A DNA stretch of 64,000 bases, taken from Rufibacter roseolus. GTDB taxonomy: Bacteria; Bacteroidota; Bacteroidia; Cytophagales; Hymenobacteraceae. The notes under the pieces were generated by a model. It had not been told where the DNA came from. It saw nothing but the letters and a program-made list of their open reading frames with translations, and made no database searches. The DNA is taken from positions 2,137,028 to 2,201,027 of the forward strand of contig NZ_JAFMSU010000001.1 in the NCBI RefSeq assembly GCF_017916365.1. Reading direction: 5' to 3'. Positions 36,006 through 44,220 of the stretch are shown here, one piece after another; positions within the stretch are counted from its first letter, which is position 1; the number at the start of each line of letters is the position of its first letter. Made by a program: the position numbers and the translations under genes.

Positions 36006-36785
36006 ATGGATTTACTGTTAGCGGGAAAGATCATCATTGTGTCAGGCGGCGCCAAGGGCATTGGCCGCGGGATTGCCAAAGTGCTGGCGCAGGAGAAAGC
36101 CATTCCGGTGATCCTGGGCCGGAGCGAGGCTGATAACCTGGAAACCGTGGCCGAGATCCTGCATGAAGGCGGGCAGGTCTTTCAGGTGGTGGCAGAGCTC
36201 AGCCACCCTAACGAATGCCGGCAAGCTGTGGAAACGGTTATAGGCCAATTTGGCTGCATTGACGGGCTGGTGAACAATGCCGGCCTGAACGATGGGGTGG
36301 GGCTGGAAAACGGCAACTACCATGACTTCATGGCCTCGCTGCACCGGAACCTGGTGCACTACTATCTTTTGGCGCACTACGCCTTGCCCGAGCTGATCAG
36401 GTCCAAAGGACCAATTCTGAACATCACCTCTAAGGTAGCCGAGACCGGGCAGGGGAACACCTCGGCCTACGCTGCTGCTAACGGCGGTCGCAACGCCCTC
36501 ACCCGCGAGTGGGCAGTGGAACTTCTGAAATACGGCATCCGGGTGAACGCCATTGCCGTGGCCGAGAGTTGGACGCCGCAGTATGAAAGTTGGCTACAGA
36601 CCTTGCCGCACCCGGAGGAAAAGTACCGGGAGATCGTTTCGCGCATTCCGCTGGGGCACCGCATGACCACGCCGGAGGAAATAGCCCAGACGGCGGTTTT
36701 TCTGCTGTCTTCTAAATCAAGCCATACCACCGGGCAGATTATCCACGTGGATGGCGGCTACGTACACCTGGACCGGGCCATTTAG
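36006..36785 (+). CDS. SDR oxidoreductase, L-fucose dehydrogenase-like
   Basis: 259 residues, cytoplasmic. NAD(P) motif SGGAKGIGRG at 13-22, NNAG at 90-93, catalytic Ser142 and Tyr155. The expected YxxxK reads YAAAN, so Asn159 stands where the catalytic Lys normally is. The C-terminal ESWTPQYESWLQTL and IPLGHRMTTPEEIAQTAVFL resemble SDR enzymes in Bacteroidota L-fucose operons, which oxidise L-fucose to the lactone. The next enzyme there would be the lactonase, and a broken lactonase-like gene lies directly upstream. The loss of Lys may be a family trait or a sign of decay. Substrate is inferred from similarity and context only. Confidence 0.82.
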   Translation: MDLLLAGKIIIVSGGAKGIGRGIAKVLAQEKAIPVILGRSEADNLETVAEILHEGGQVFQVVAELSHPNECRQAVETVIGQFGCIDGLVNNAGLNDGVGLENGNYHDFMASLHRNLVHYYLLAHYALPELIRSKGPILNITSKVAETGQGNTSAYAAANGGRNALTREWAVELLKYGIRVNAIAVAESWTPQYESWLQTLPHPEEKYREIVSRIPLGHRMTTPEEIAQTAVFLLSSKSSHTTGQIIHVDGGYVHLDRAI

Positions 36786-36810
36786 GCTGTCCCCGGGAAT
36801 TCCTGAAGCC

Positions 36811-36852
36811 CGTCGATTTAAGGCTGATTTTCCAAAAACGACCTTAAAATGG
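36811..36852 (+). repeat. Dispersed palindrome, degenerate copy
   Basis: ATTTAAGGCTGATTTTCC faces AAAAACGACCTTAAAAT. 25 bases after the SDR stop codon. Confidence 0.6.
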
Positions 36853-36883
36853 AAAGCCCGCGAAAACGGCTTTTGATCATTCC

Positions 36884-36923
36884 CTGTTTTGGCCTCGGAT
36901 TTCAAAAAAGGACTCAAAAACAG
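36884..36923 (+). repeat. Dispersed palindrome, second copy in tandem
   Basis: CTGTTTTGGCCTC (36884-36896) and GACTCAAAAACAG (36911-36923) form an imperfect stem over a T-rich then A-rich loop. Confidence 0.6.
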
Positions 36924-36977
36924 AATACCCGGGCATTGGGTGTTGCTTCCGTCTTCAGGAGAAAATCTGAAAAAGGC

Positions 36978-36985
36978 TATATTTG
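36978..36985 (+). promoter_or_regulatory. -7 promoter box of the DUF457 gene
   Basis: TATATTTG matches the Bacteroidota TAnnTTTG box exactly, 28 bases before the start ATG at 37014, leaving a short leader. No convincing -33 TTTG at standard spacing. Confidence 0.5.
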
Positions 36986-37013
36986 ACGAAGTAAACTAAT
37001 TTTTCTGCCCTCT

Positions 37014-37706
37014 ATGTTTATCGGACACTTCGCCTTTGGCTTCGGGGCCAAGTCTGCCGCCCCTAGGGTCTCGCTGGGAACCCTTTTCTTGACGGCCCAA
37101 TTGCTGGATCTGCTTTGGCCCACGTTTCTGCTGCTGGGCTGGGAGCGGGTCGTTATCAGCCCCGGCATCACCAAAGTCACGCCTCTTGACTTTACCCATT
37201 ACCCCATTTCGCACAGCCTTCTGCTGGTGCTGGGCTGGGGTTTGCTCAGCGGCGGGTTGTATTGGCTCCTGAGTAAATACCGGAGGGGCGCGCTGGTGGT
37301 GGCAATCTGCGTGCTGAGCCACTGGGTTCTGGATCTGGTCATGCACCGCCCAGATCTGCCGCTGTACCCGGGTGATTCCCCGCTGCTGGGCCTGGGGCTG
37401 TGGAATTCCCTGGCCGGAAGTCTTTTAGTGGAAGGACTGCTGTTTGCTATCGGGGTAGAGTTGTATCTGCGGAGCACCCAAGCCAGAAACAGAACCGGAA
37501 ACTGGAGCCTGTGGGCCCTGATTATCTTTTTGGTGGTAGTGTATCTCCTGAATTTGTTCGGTCCGGCACCTCCTGCGGTGTCGGCTATAGCTTGGGCCGG
37601 GCAGTTGCAGTGGCTCTTTGTTGGGTGGGGCTACTGGATAGACCGTAACCGCCGGCCACTTTCTCAGCGGGGCCTACAACCGGAAAATCAGCTCCAGGAA
37701 GCTTAA
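37014..37706 (+). CDS. DUF457 (YdjM-like) membrane protein
   Basis: 230 residues. The start MFIGHFAFGFGAKSAAPRVS with a membrane-embedded His, then LDFTHYPISHSLLL and LSHWVLDLVMHRPDLPL, are the His/Asp metal-binding motifs of the DUF457/YdjM membrane-bound metal-dependent hydrolase family. About five or six membrane segments. Its biological substrate is unknown in general. The final 25 residues are polar. It stands between two sugar-related genes but has its own TAnnTTTG promoter box, so it is probably a separate unit. Confidence 0.85.
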   Translation: MFIGHFAFGFGAKSAAPRVSLGTLFLTAQLLDLLWPTFLLLGWERVVISPGITKVTPLDFTHYPISHSLLLVLGWGLLSGGLYWLLSKYRRGALVVAICVLSHWVLDLVMHRPDLPLYPGDSPLLGLGLWNSLAGSLLVEGLLFAIGVELYLRSTQARNRTGNWSLWALIIFLVVVYLLNLFGPAPPAVSAIAWAGQLQWLFVGWGYWIDRNRRPLSQRGLQPENQLQEA

Positions 37707-37803
37707 CTTAGGTATCTTGTAGAAGCTTCACTTAAACTAATCGCCTATTGGCAGACATTCTGCGTAAGCATCGGCAACCAATTCAAGTATAAACCCATTT
37801 TCT

Positions 37804-38892
37804 ATGAAAACCTTCTTACTCACTTTGTTCTGTATGTTATTCACGGCCCAGGTTTTTGCACAGTCGCCGGTGCGGTTGGCAGTGGCCGGGCTTAGCCACG
37901 GGCACGTGGACTGGCTTTTCAACCGGTCGCCGGAGAAGAAGGACATTGTGCTGGTAGGGATTTACGAGCCCAACCAGGAACTAGCCCAGAAGTACGCCAA
38001 GCGCTACAAACTGGACCAGAAACTGTTTTACTCTGATTTGGGCAAAATGCTGGACAAGACTAAACCGCAGGCGGTTTCGGCCTTCGGGGCCATCAGTGAG
38101 CACGTGACGGTAGTACGGGCCTGTGCGCCCCGCAAGATCCACGTGATGGTAGAGAAGCCGCTGGCCACCACCTTTGCCGATGCGAAAGAGATCCAGTCCT
38201 TGGCCCAGAAACACGAAATCCAGGTGCTCACCAATTTTGAGACATCGTGGTACGCCAGCAACCAGTTTGTGGGCAATCTGGTGAAGGAAGGCAAACTGGG
38301 CGAGATCAGGAAAGTGATGGTGAACGATGGGCACCAGGGACCCAAGGAGATTGGCGTGAGCAAAGAGTTCCTGGAGATTCTGACCAATCCGGAGAAAAGC
38401 GGGGCCGGGGCTCTGATGGATTTCGGGTGTTACGGCGCCAACCTCATGACCTGGCTCATGCAGGGCCAGAGACCAACGTCGGTTACGGCCGTGGTGCACC
38501 AGAACAAGCCCGAGATTTACCCGAAGGTAGACGATGAGGCCTCCATCATTCTGCAGTACCCCAAAGCCCAGTGCATCATCCAGGGATCGTGGAACTGGAC
38601 CTTCGCGCGCAAAGACATGGAAGTCTACGGGAACAAAGGCTACGCCGTGGCCGTGGACGCCACTACCGTGCGGCACCGCCTGAAAGAAAGCTCGCCCGAG
38701 GAAGTCGCCAAGCTGGACCCGCGCCCGGAACCCTACGGAGATCCTTTCTCAGTGCTGGCCTCAGTGGTCACCGGTAAACTCACCCTGGACAAGAACGACC
38801 TGTATAGCCTCCCCCTCAACGTGACGGTGGTGGAGATTCTGGAGGCGGCCAAAACATCGGCGAAGCAGCATAAAACTATTTCCCTGGAATAA
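37804..38892 (+). CDS. Exported Gfo/Idh/MocA-like protein
   Basis: 362 residues with a Sec signal peptide (MKTFLLTLFCMLFTAQVFAQ), so it folds outside the cytoplasm, where free NAD(P) is not available unless the cofactor is pre-bound. The Rossmann strand VRLAVAGLSHGHVDWLF and the EKP motif (MVEKPLATT) are kept. The usual catalytic His segment is altered: MDFGCYGANLMTWL has Tyr where GxH is normal. Relatives carried by Tat or Sec with bound NAD(H) act as glycosidases or 3-keto-glycoside enzymes. The function is unresolved. It could serve the DUF1080 pathway in the cluster at 20-33 kb, though separated by 5 kb. Confidence 0.82.
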   Translation: MKTFLLTLFCMLFTAQVFAQSPVRLAVAGLSHGHVDWLFNRSPEKKDIVLVGIYEPNQELAQKYAKRYKLDQKLFYSDLGKMLDKTKPQAVSAFGAISEHVTVVRACAPRKIHVMVEKPLATTFADAKEIQSLAQKHEIQVLTNFETSWYASNQFVGNLVKEGKLGEIRKVMVNDGHQGPKEIGVSKEFLEILTNPEKSGAGALMDFGCYGANLMTWLMQGQRPTSVTAVVHQNKPEIYPKVDDEASIILQYPKAQCIIQGSWNWTFARKDMEVYGNKGYAVAVDATTVRHRLKESSPEEVAKLDPRPEPYGDPFSVLASVVTGKLTLDKNDLYSLPLNVTVVEILEAAKTSAKQHKTISLE

Positions 38893-39010
38893 AGCAGCGG
38901 TTCTAGAAGCTTAAATCATGATCCGGCAGCTTCCCGTATAAGACACTTCCCTTGGCATTGCCAAACAGGAGCCTGGCCAGAAACGGCGAGGCTCTTATTT
39001 TGACTAACGT

Positions 39011-39056
39011 TTTTAGCATATTTTGCTAAAACATCCGGAAAACGGAAGTAAATTTG
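39011..39056 (+). promoter_or_regulatory. Promoter with overlapping palindrome for the TcmP gene
   Basis: TAAATTTG at 39049-39056 matches TAnnTTTG, and TTTG at 39022-39025 lies 23 bases upstream as a -33 element. A perfect inverted repeat, TTTTAGCA (39011-39018) and TGCTAAAA (39024-39031), covers the -33 element, as an operator would. Confidence 0.55.
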
Positions 39057-39157
39057 CAGCCCTCTCGCCGGAAGTAGCCGGAGGGAAGTAGGGAATGACC
39101 AGGCAAAATTGCCTTGGCTATTGCCCGGTTTAAGATCAAAAGAAGGAAACAAGATTA

Positions 39158-40300
39158 GTGGCTGGTACCGAACCCAAGGATTTCTTTAAGCAGAGAAGGA
39201 GCGCCCCGGAGATCAAGGAAGAGATCTTCCTGAGGTTTTTCACGGTTTGGGCCGAGACGCTTTTCTCTACCCAAACGCCTCCGGAGAAAGTGCTGCTGGT
39301 AGATGCCAGCGCGGGAGCGGCGGGTCCGGAAGAAGGAGGGATGCCTGTGGCTGGAAAGTTGCTGAAGAGCATATTCGCCACCTCGGGCGGGCGCCCGGAC
39401 CTGAACAAAGCCGTGCACCCTTTCTTCTATGAAGGAAACAAAAGCCTGGCCTCGTCGCTCCCGGATGCCCTTGAAAATCTGTTCTTCTACCCAGATCTCC
39501 AGCACAAGCCCGTTTACCTGCAAACGAAAGAAAACCTGGAGGCTTTCCAGGAAGAACTGACCCAGGACGTGCCCGCCCTCTACTTCCTGGATCCCTTCGG
39601 GAACAGGTTCTCGCAGGAACTGTGGCTGCAGGGAATAGGGCAGGAAAATGCTGATTTCCTGATGCTGTTTGAGTACAAACGGTTGGCGGCGGCCTTGGGT
39701 AAAAGTGATGACCAGAGCAATCTGGCGGCTTTCCTGGGAGAAAGGTTCTCCAGGCTTAAAGCGTTTTTCGCCAAAACCAGCAGCGCCGCCAAAAAGGAAA
39801 CCTTCGCCCTGAAAACCCTGGAGGAAGCCCTGCAGGAAAAAGGCCTCCAAACCTCCCGCTTCCGGGTGAACGTGCCGGGCAAAGACCAGAGCAGTCATTA
39901 CCTGTTGTTCCTCTCCAGGAGTTACCTGGCGCATACCCGCTTCAAGGAACTGCTGCTGCCCTACAGCGATGTGCAGGAAGACGGGGTGCCCCTGCTGGGT
40001 GCCAACCTCAAAGCCGTCCGGCTTCTGGTGCCGGAATATTCTAAATACCTGGAGTTCTCGCTCGTGAACCTGGTAGACGACCTGCTGCAGAATGCGGCGG
40101 AGTACAACAGCATGGTGCTGGACAAAATCTACGAGAAGCACAACGTGGGTAAGAACTACTGCAAAGCCAACTACCAGACTGCTTTTGAGAAATTGAAAGA
40201 ACAGGGCAAGATCACGTTGCTGAACCCTAAGACAGGCCAGGTGGTGTACAAACTCACCTCCGCCTGCCGCATTAAATTCAAACCGAACGGGAGCGTGTGA
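39158..40300 (+). CDS. Three-Cys-motif partner protein (TcmP) family
   Basis: 380 residues from a GTG start with AGAAGGAAA upstream. The order of motifs fits TcmP: an N-terminal helix EIKEEIFLRFFTVWAETLF, then KVLLVDASAGAAG (residues 45-56, normally D.FAG.G), FLDPFGNRF (143-151, the family DPFG), a strand ending LMLFEYKRL, the segment SSHYLLFLSRSY near 245, and a C-terminal helical domain. The motif set resembles SAM-methyltransferase-like folds. TcmP genes usually pair with a radical-SAM-like three-Cys-motif gene of the Gp37/Gp68 type. No such partner is here, so this is an orphan. The usual Phe and second Gly of the D.FAG.G motif are changed to Ser and Ala, so activity may be modified. Confidence 0.75.
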   Translation: MAGTEPKDFFKQRRSAPEIKEEIFLRFFTVWAETLFSTQTPPEKVLLVDASAGAAGPEEGGMPVAGKLLKSIFATSGGRPDLNKAVHPFFYEGNKSLASSLPDALENLFFYPDLQHKPVYLQTKENLEAFQEELTQDVPALYFLDPFGNRFSQELWLQGIGQENADFLMLFEYKRLAAALGKSDDQSNLAAFLGERFSRLKAFFAKTSSAAKKETFALKTLEEALQEKGLQTSRFRVNVPGKDQSSHYLLFLSRSYLAHTRFKELLLPYSDVQEDGVPLLGANLKAVRLLVPEYSKYLEFSLVNLVDDLLQNAAEYNSMVLDKIYEKHNVGKNYCKANYQTAFEKLKEQGKITLLNPKTGQVVYKLTSACRIKFKPNGSV

Positions 40301-40367
40301 ACCGTTTTCAGGCTTAGTATCCTTTCCTCTTTTGCGTTTGTTTTTCACAAGACAGGCCTAAAACAGC
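40301..40367 (+). repeat. Dispersed palindrome, degenerate and interrupted copy
   Basis: ACCGTTTTCAGGC (40301-40313) directly abuts the TcmP stop codon; GACAGGCCTAAAACAGCGG closes it. About 40 extra bases separate the halves, as if a second partial copy were inserted. The rest of 40368-40593 shows no gene. Confidence 0.5.
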
Positions 40368-40593
40368 GGCAGGTTCGTTCTATACATATGAGCTCCTTTG
40401 GTGGCCAGAAGCCAGTCTCTTTGACTTTCAGCTAAGCCCTAACCTGGATGTTGCCCCTGCGGCCAGTCTATGTTTTAAGGGCAGAATCCTGAAAATGGCC
40501 GATGAACGCCATGTGCCTGTTTGGGCTGGCTTTCCGTGTGCTGCCGTCTGCTAGGCCGGGCATCTTTTGTTAGACATCCTTTCCTGGCATGCT

Positions 40594-40601
40594 TATCTTT
40601 G
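40594..40601 (+). promoter_or_regulatory. -7 promoter box of the FAD/Fe-S oxidase gene
   Basis: TATCTTTG matches TAnnTTTG, with TTTG at 40566-40569 as a -33 element 24 bases upstream. It lies 19 bases before the ATG at 40620. This placement supports that start over the longer open frame, which would begin upstream of the promoter. Confidence 0.6.
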
Positions 40602-40619
40602 TATCCCAATTTGTTTTTC

Positions 40620-43589
40620 ATGATGACCTCCGCCCCCTCTTTGTCCGCTTTTGCTGCGCTGGAAGCCTCCATGGCTGGTGAACTGTATTTTGATGATGCC
40701 TCCAGCCTGCACCAGGCGCAGAAAAGAGTCTACGCCACCGATGCCTCGGTATACCAGGAAATGCCCGTGGCCGTAGCCATTCCGCAGACAAAGGAAGACC
40801 TGCAGAAACTCATCCGCTTTGCGAACGAGCACCGAATCACCCTTATTCCGCGGGCGGCCGGTACGTCTTTGGCCGGACAGGTGGTAGGTAATGGGCTGGT
40901 GGTGGACATCTCTAAATACTTCACCCAGGTTCTGGAAGTGAACCCTCAGGAAAGTTGGGTACGGGTGCAGCCCGGCGTCATCCGCGATGACCTCAACGCC
41001 ACCCTGCGGCCGCACGGCCTGCTGTTCGGACCCGAAACCTCCACTGCCAGTCGGGCGATGATTGGGGGCATGATCGGGAACAACTCCTGTGGCCTGCATT
41101 CCATTGTCTGGGGAGATACCCGTACGCACCTGCTCTCGGCCAAAGTGCTGCTCAGCGATGGCTCCGAGGCCGAGTTTAAACCCCTCACCCACGAGGAACT
41201 GCAAGAAAAACTGATCCTCCAGAACCTGGAAGGTGAGATTTACCGTCGCATGTACGGCCTCATCAAAAATGAGACAAACCGCACCGTCATTCAGCAGAAC
41301 TACCCCAAGAAGACGCTCACCCGCCGCAACACCGGGTATGCCCTGGATTTCCTGGTGGATGAAGGTGCCGGTCCCGAGGGGCAGACCACGTTGGACCTTT
41401 GTAAAGTGCTGGCCGGTTCTGAGGGAACGCTCGCGTTTGTGACCGAGGCCAAACTGAACCTAATACCGCTGCCGCCCAAGGAAGAGGGTCTGGTGTGCGT
41501 GCATTTCAACTCCCTGGCCGAGGCCCTGGAAGCCAACATCATCATCCTGCGGCATCAGCCCATGTCTTCTGAACTGGTGGACAAGTACATCATGGATTTC
41601 ACCAAAGGCCATCGCACCTATGACGCAAACCGGTTCTTCATCGAGGGAGATCCGGCGGCCCTGCTCATGGTAGAGTTCATGGCCGACAGCCAGGACATCA
41701 TCACAGACAAAGCCGAAGCCCTGATTGCGGATCTGAAAGCCGCAGGACTTGGCTATGCCTACCCGGTAGTACGCGGCGCCTTGACCAAACCAGTGTGGGA
41801 CGTTCGTAAAGCAGGTCTGGGCTTGATCCGGAACCTGCCCGGCGATACCCAACCCGTGAACCTGATTGAAGACTGCGCCGTGTCGCCTGAGGATCTGCCC
41901 GCCTACATCGCGGAACTGAATCAGGTGCTGGACAAACACCAACTGCAGGCCTCTTACTACGCCCACGCCGGCGCCGGTGAGCTGCACGTGGAGCCCATGA
42001 TCAACCTCAAAACCGAGGCCGGCAAACAGGTCTTCCGGCAGGTCTTAGCCGAGACTACTGAACTAGTCAAGAAATACAATGGATCTTTGAGCGGCGAGCA
42101 CGGCGACGGCCGCCTCCGTGGTGAGTTCATCCCGCAGGCTTTGGGCGCCGAGGTCTACGCCCTATTGCAAGAGGTAAAGGAGATCTTTGATCCCAGGCAC
42201 ATCTTCAACGCTGGCAAGATCGTGGACACGCCGCCCATGAACGAGTTCCTGCGCTACGAGGAGAAAACCCAGCGGCAGGTGATTCCGGTGGAGACGCTGT
42301 TTGATTTCTCGCAGCAGGAGGGCATCCTTCGCATGGCCGAGAAATGCTCCGGCTCCGGCGACTGCCGTAAAACACACGTGAGCGGTGGCACCATGTGCCC
42401 TAGTTACATGGCTACTCGTCAGGAAAAGGACACCACCCGCGCCCGTGCCAACATCCTGCGCCAGTTCCTCACCAATTCTGATAAAGTCAACAAGTTTGAC
42501 CATAAAGAAATCAAAGAGGTGATGGATCTTTGCCTGAGCTGCAAGGCCTGCAAGTCTGAGTGCCCCAGCAGCGTGGATGTGGCCAAGATGAAAGCCGAGT
42601 TCCTGCAGCACTACCACGATGCCAACGGCGTACCGCTGCGCACGCGCATGATAGGGAATTTTACCAAGATGCAGCAACTGGCCAGTGTGGTGCCCGGCGT
42701 CTACAACTTCATGATCAAGAACCCGGTCACCAGCAAGCTGATCAAGAAAACCGTAGGTTTTGCCGTGGACCGTTCGTTGCCCGAAGTAGGTAAAATCACC
42801 CTCAGAAGCTGGTTTAAGAAGTGGCAGAAGGAGCATGCCGGAGCTGGTAAAACAGGCAAACCCGTGTACCTGTTCTGCGATGAGTTCACCAACTACAACG
42901 ATGTGGAGATCGGGCAGACTACGGTGAAATTGTTGACGGCGCTGGGCTACTCCGTGCAGATTCCCAAACACCTGGAAAGCGGCCGCACCTACCTCTCCAA
43001 AGGCCTGGTGCGCGATGCCAAAGAAATAGCTATCAAAAACGTGCAGCTACTGAGCAAAGCCATGTCAAATGGTACTCCCATCATCGGGATTGAGCCCTCC
43101 GCCATTTTAACCCTGCGCGATGAGTACCTTGATTTGGTGCCAGCTGAATTGGTACCTGCTGCCCGCCAGGTGGCGGCCAATTCTTACCTTTTAGAGGAGT
43201 TTTTGCTGAAAGAGACCGAAAACGGAAACATCACCCCAGACGTGTTCACCCAGGAGAAAAAGCAGATCAAGCTGCACGGCCACTGCTACCAGAAAGCGTT
43301 GCAGGTACTCACCCCAACCCAGAAAATTCTGTTGCTCCCCCGGAACTACGAGGTAGAGATGATCCCCTCGGGCTGCTGCGGCATGGCCGGGTCCTTTGGC
43401 TACGAGGAAGAACATTACGGTGTCTCCATGCAGATTGGCGAACTGGTGCTGTTCCCGGCCGTGAGAAACGCTGCCCCGGAAGTACTCATCGCCGCCGCCG
43501 GTACCAGCTGCCGCCACCAGATCAAAGACGGCACCCACAAAAAAGCCCTGCACCCCGCCGAAATTCTGTGGCAGGCCTTGAAGAAGTAA
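40620..43589 (+). CDS. FAD and Fe-S oxidase (D-lactate/glycolate dehydrogenase type)
   Basis: 989 residues. The N-terminal FAD_binding_4 domain (about 40-260: IPRAAGTSLAGQVVGNGLV, IGGMIGNNSCGLHS) is followed by the FAD-oxidase C domain (to about 560, with SGEHGDGRLRGEF), then a 4Fe-4S pair: CSGSGDCRKTH..MCPSY and CLSCKACKSECPSSVD. The C-terminal CCG domain holds HGHCYQKAL and SGCCGMAGSFGYE. This is the GlcD-GlcF-type fusion seen in YdiJ and DLD-II-like enzymes that oxidise D-lactate or D-2-hydroxyacids at the membrane. The start at 40620 sits 19 bases after a promoter box. Strong terminator downstream. Single gene, no lactate permease adjacent. Confidence 0.92.
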   Translation: MMTSAPSLSAFAALEASMAGELYFDDASSLHQAQKRVYATDASVYQEMPVAVAIPQTKEDLQKLIRFANEHRITLIPRAAGTSLAGQVVGNGLVVDISKYFTQVLEVNPQESWVRVQPGVIRDDLNATLRPHGLLFGPETSTASRAMIGGMIGNNSCGLHSIVWGDTRTHLLSAKVLLSDGSEAEFKPLTHEELQEKLILQNLEGEIYRRMYGLIKNETNRTVIQQNYPKKTLTRRNTGYALDFLVDEGAGPEGQTTLDLCKVLAGSEGTLAFVTEAKLNLIPLPPKEEGLVCVHFNSLAEALEANIIILRHQPMSSELVDKYIMDFTKGHRTYDANRFFIEGDPAALLMVEFMADSQDIITDKAEALIADLKAAGLGYAYPVVRGALTKPVWDVRKAGLGLIRNLPGDTQPVNLIEDCAVSPEDLPAYIAELNQVLDKHQLQASYYAHAGAGELHVEPMINLKTEAGKQVFRQVLAETTELVKKYNGSLSGEHGDGRLRGEFIPQALGAEVYALLQEVKEIFDPRHIFNAGKIVDTPPMNEFLRYEEKTQRQVIPVETLFDFSQQEGILRMAEKCSGSGDCRKTHVSGGTMCPSYMATRQEKDTTRARANILRQFLTNSDKVNKFDHKEIKEVMDLCLSCKACKSECPSSVDVAKMKAEFLQHYHDANGVPLRTRMIGNFTKMQQLASVVPGVYNFMIKNPVTSKLIKKTVGFAVDRSLPEVGKITLRSWFKKWQKEHAGAGKTGKPVYLFCDEFTNYNDVEIGQTTVKLLTALGYSVQIPKHLESGRTYLSKGLVRDAKEIAIKNVQLLSKAMSNGTPIIGIEPSAILTLRDEYLDLVPAELVPAARQVAANSYLLEEFLLKETENGNITPDVFTQEKKQIKLHGHCYQKALQVLTPTQKILLLPRNYEVEMIPSGCCGMAGSFGYEEEHYGVSMQIGELVLFPAVRNAAPEVLIAAAGTSCRHQIKDGTHKKALHPAEILWQALKK

Positions 43590-43604
43590 AGCCTTTTTAA
43601 GTTG

Positions 43605-43646
43605 AACAGCAAAGCCTCTCCTAACCGGGAGAGGCTTTGCTGTTTT
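43605..43646 (+). terminator. Strong terminator fused to a palindrome copy
   Basis: 17-base perfect arms AACAGCAAAGCCTCTCC (43605-43621) and GGAGAGGCTTTGCTGTT (43628-43644) followed by T-run. The T-run runs straight into the palindrome-family copy at 43643-43677. Confidence 0.92.
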
Positions 43647-43677
43647 AGGGCTGTTTTGTTGAAAATAGACTCAAAAT
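43643..43677 (+). repeat. Dispersed palindrome copy
   Basis: TTTTAGGGCTGTTTT (43643-43657) faces AAAATAGACTCAAAA (43662-43676). Its left half overlaps the T-run of a classical terminator. Confidence 0.65.
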
Positions 43678-43821
43678 ACTTGGGTATTTAAAGAGGATAG
43701 CCCAGGGCACTACAACAACTGACAAGGGATGTATCCAGGTGCTAAAAATTCTAATTATTTCAATTTCTTAGTCCTTTTTGGAGCAGGATTAATTGCTAAC
43801 TTAATGCACAATTAAATCCCT

Positions 43822-44217
43822 ATGGCCTATACCCTTACAATAAAGGACGAGACTTTCCCAGGGAAAGTGTTGCATCAAATGGAGCTTGCCTTGCAAAACG
43901 AACTGGTTACTGTGAAAGACATCATAGAAGCCAGGGTGACCAAGGAAGTAGAAGATTACAACCAGAAGTTACCCCAATATTTCAGCGGCTTGGTACAGCC
44001 TACTGACACTGAATTAACCATCAACGGTTACAAACTTAAGGAACGAAAGAAGATTGATCCGGAAAAACAGGTATTTGTAGCTTTAAATGCTTTCCAGAAC
44101 AACGGGTACTTTGTATTGGTAGACAACAAACAAGCCGAGTCTTTAGAGGAAGAGGTATTGCTGACCGGTAACACTACGGTGAGTTTCCTGAAATTAACAC
44201 CATTGGTAGGAGGCTGA
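43822..44217 (+). CDS. MoaD/ThiS/ubiquitin-like protein with C-terminal Gly-Gly
   Basis: 131 residues. Strand YTLTIKDE, strand VLHQMELAL, then helix TVKDIIEARVTKEVEDYN follow the beta-grasp order. After an insert (about 50-92), GYFVLVDNKQAESLEEEVLL and TTVSFLKLTPLVGG align by eye with the end of MoaD (strand, V-N-x-x, ...GDEVAFFPPV.GG). The chain stops right after Gly130-Gly131, the tail by which MoaD, ThiS and ubiquitin-like proteins are adenylated, thiolated or conjugated. The fold is a by-eye inference. The codons GGA GGC form the GGAGG ribosome-binding site for the next gene 7 bases on, so the two are translationally coupled. I remember similar proteins next to DUF4132 genes elsewhere. 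No E1, JAB or molybdopterin gene lies nearby. Confidence 0.72.
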   Translation: MAYTLTIKDETFPGKVLHQMELALQNELVTVKDIIEARVTKEVEDYNQKLPQYFSGLVQPTDTELTINGYKLKERKKIDPEKQVFVALNAFQNNGYFVLVDNKQAESLEEEVLLTGNTTVSFLKLTPLVGG

Positions 44218-44220
44218 GAA

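Noticed and set aside
39155-40348. 397-codon minus-strand frame opposite the TcmP gene
   Set aside because: It lies exactly antisense to a gene with clear family motifs; such long shadows are common in G+C-rich DNA with G/C at third positions.
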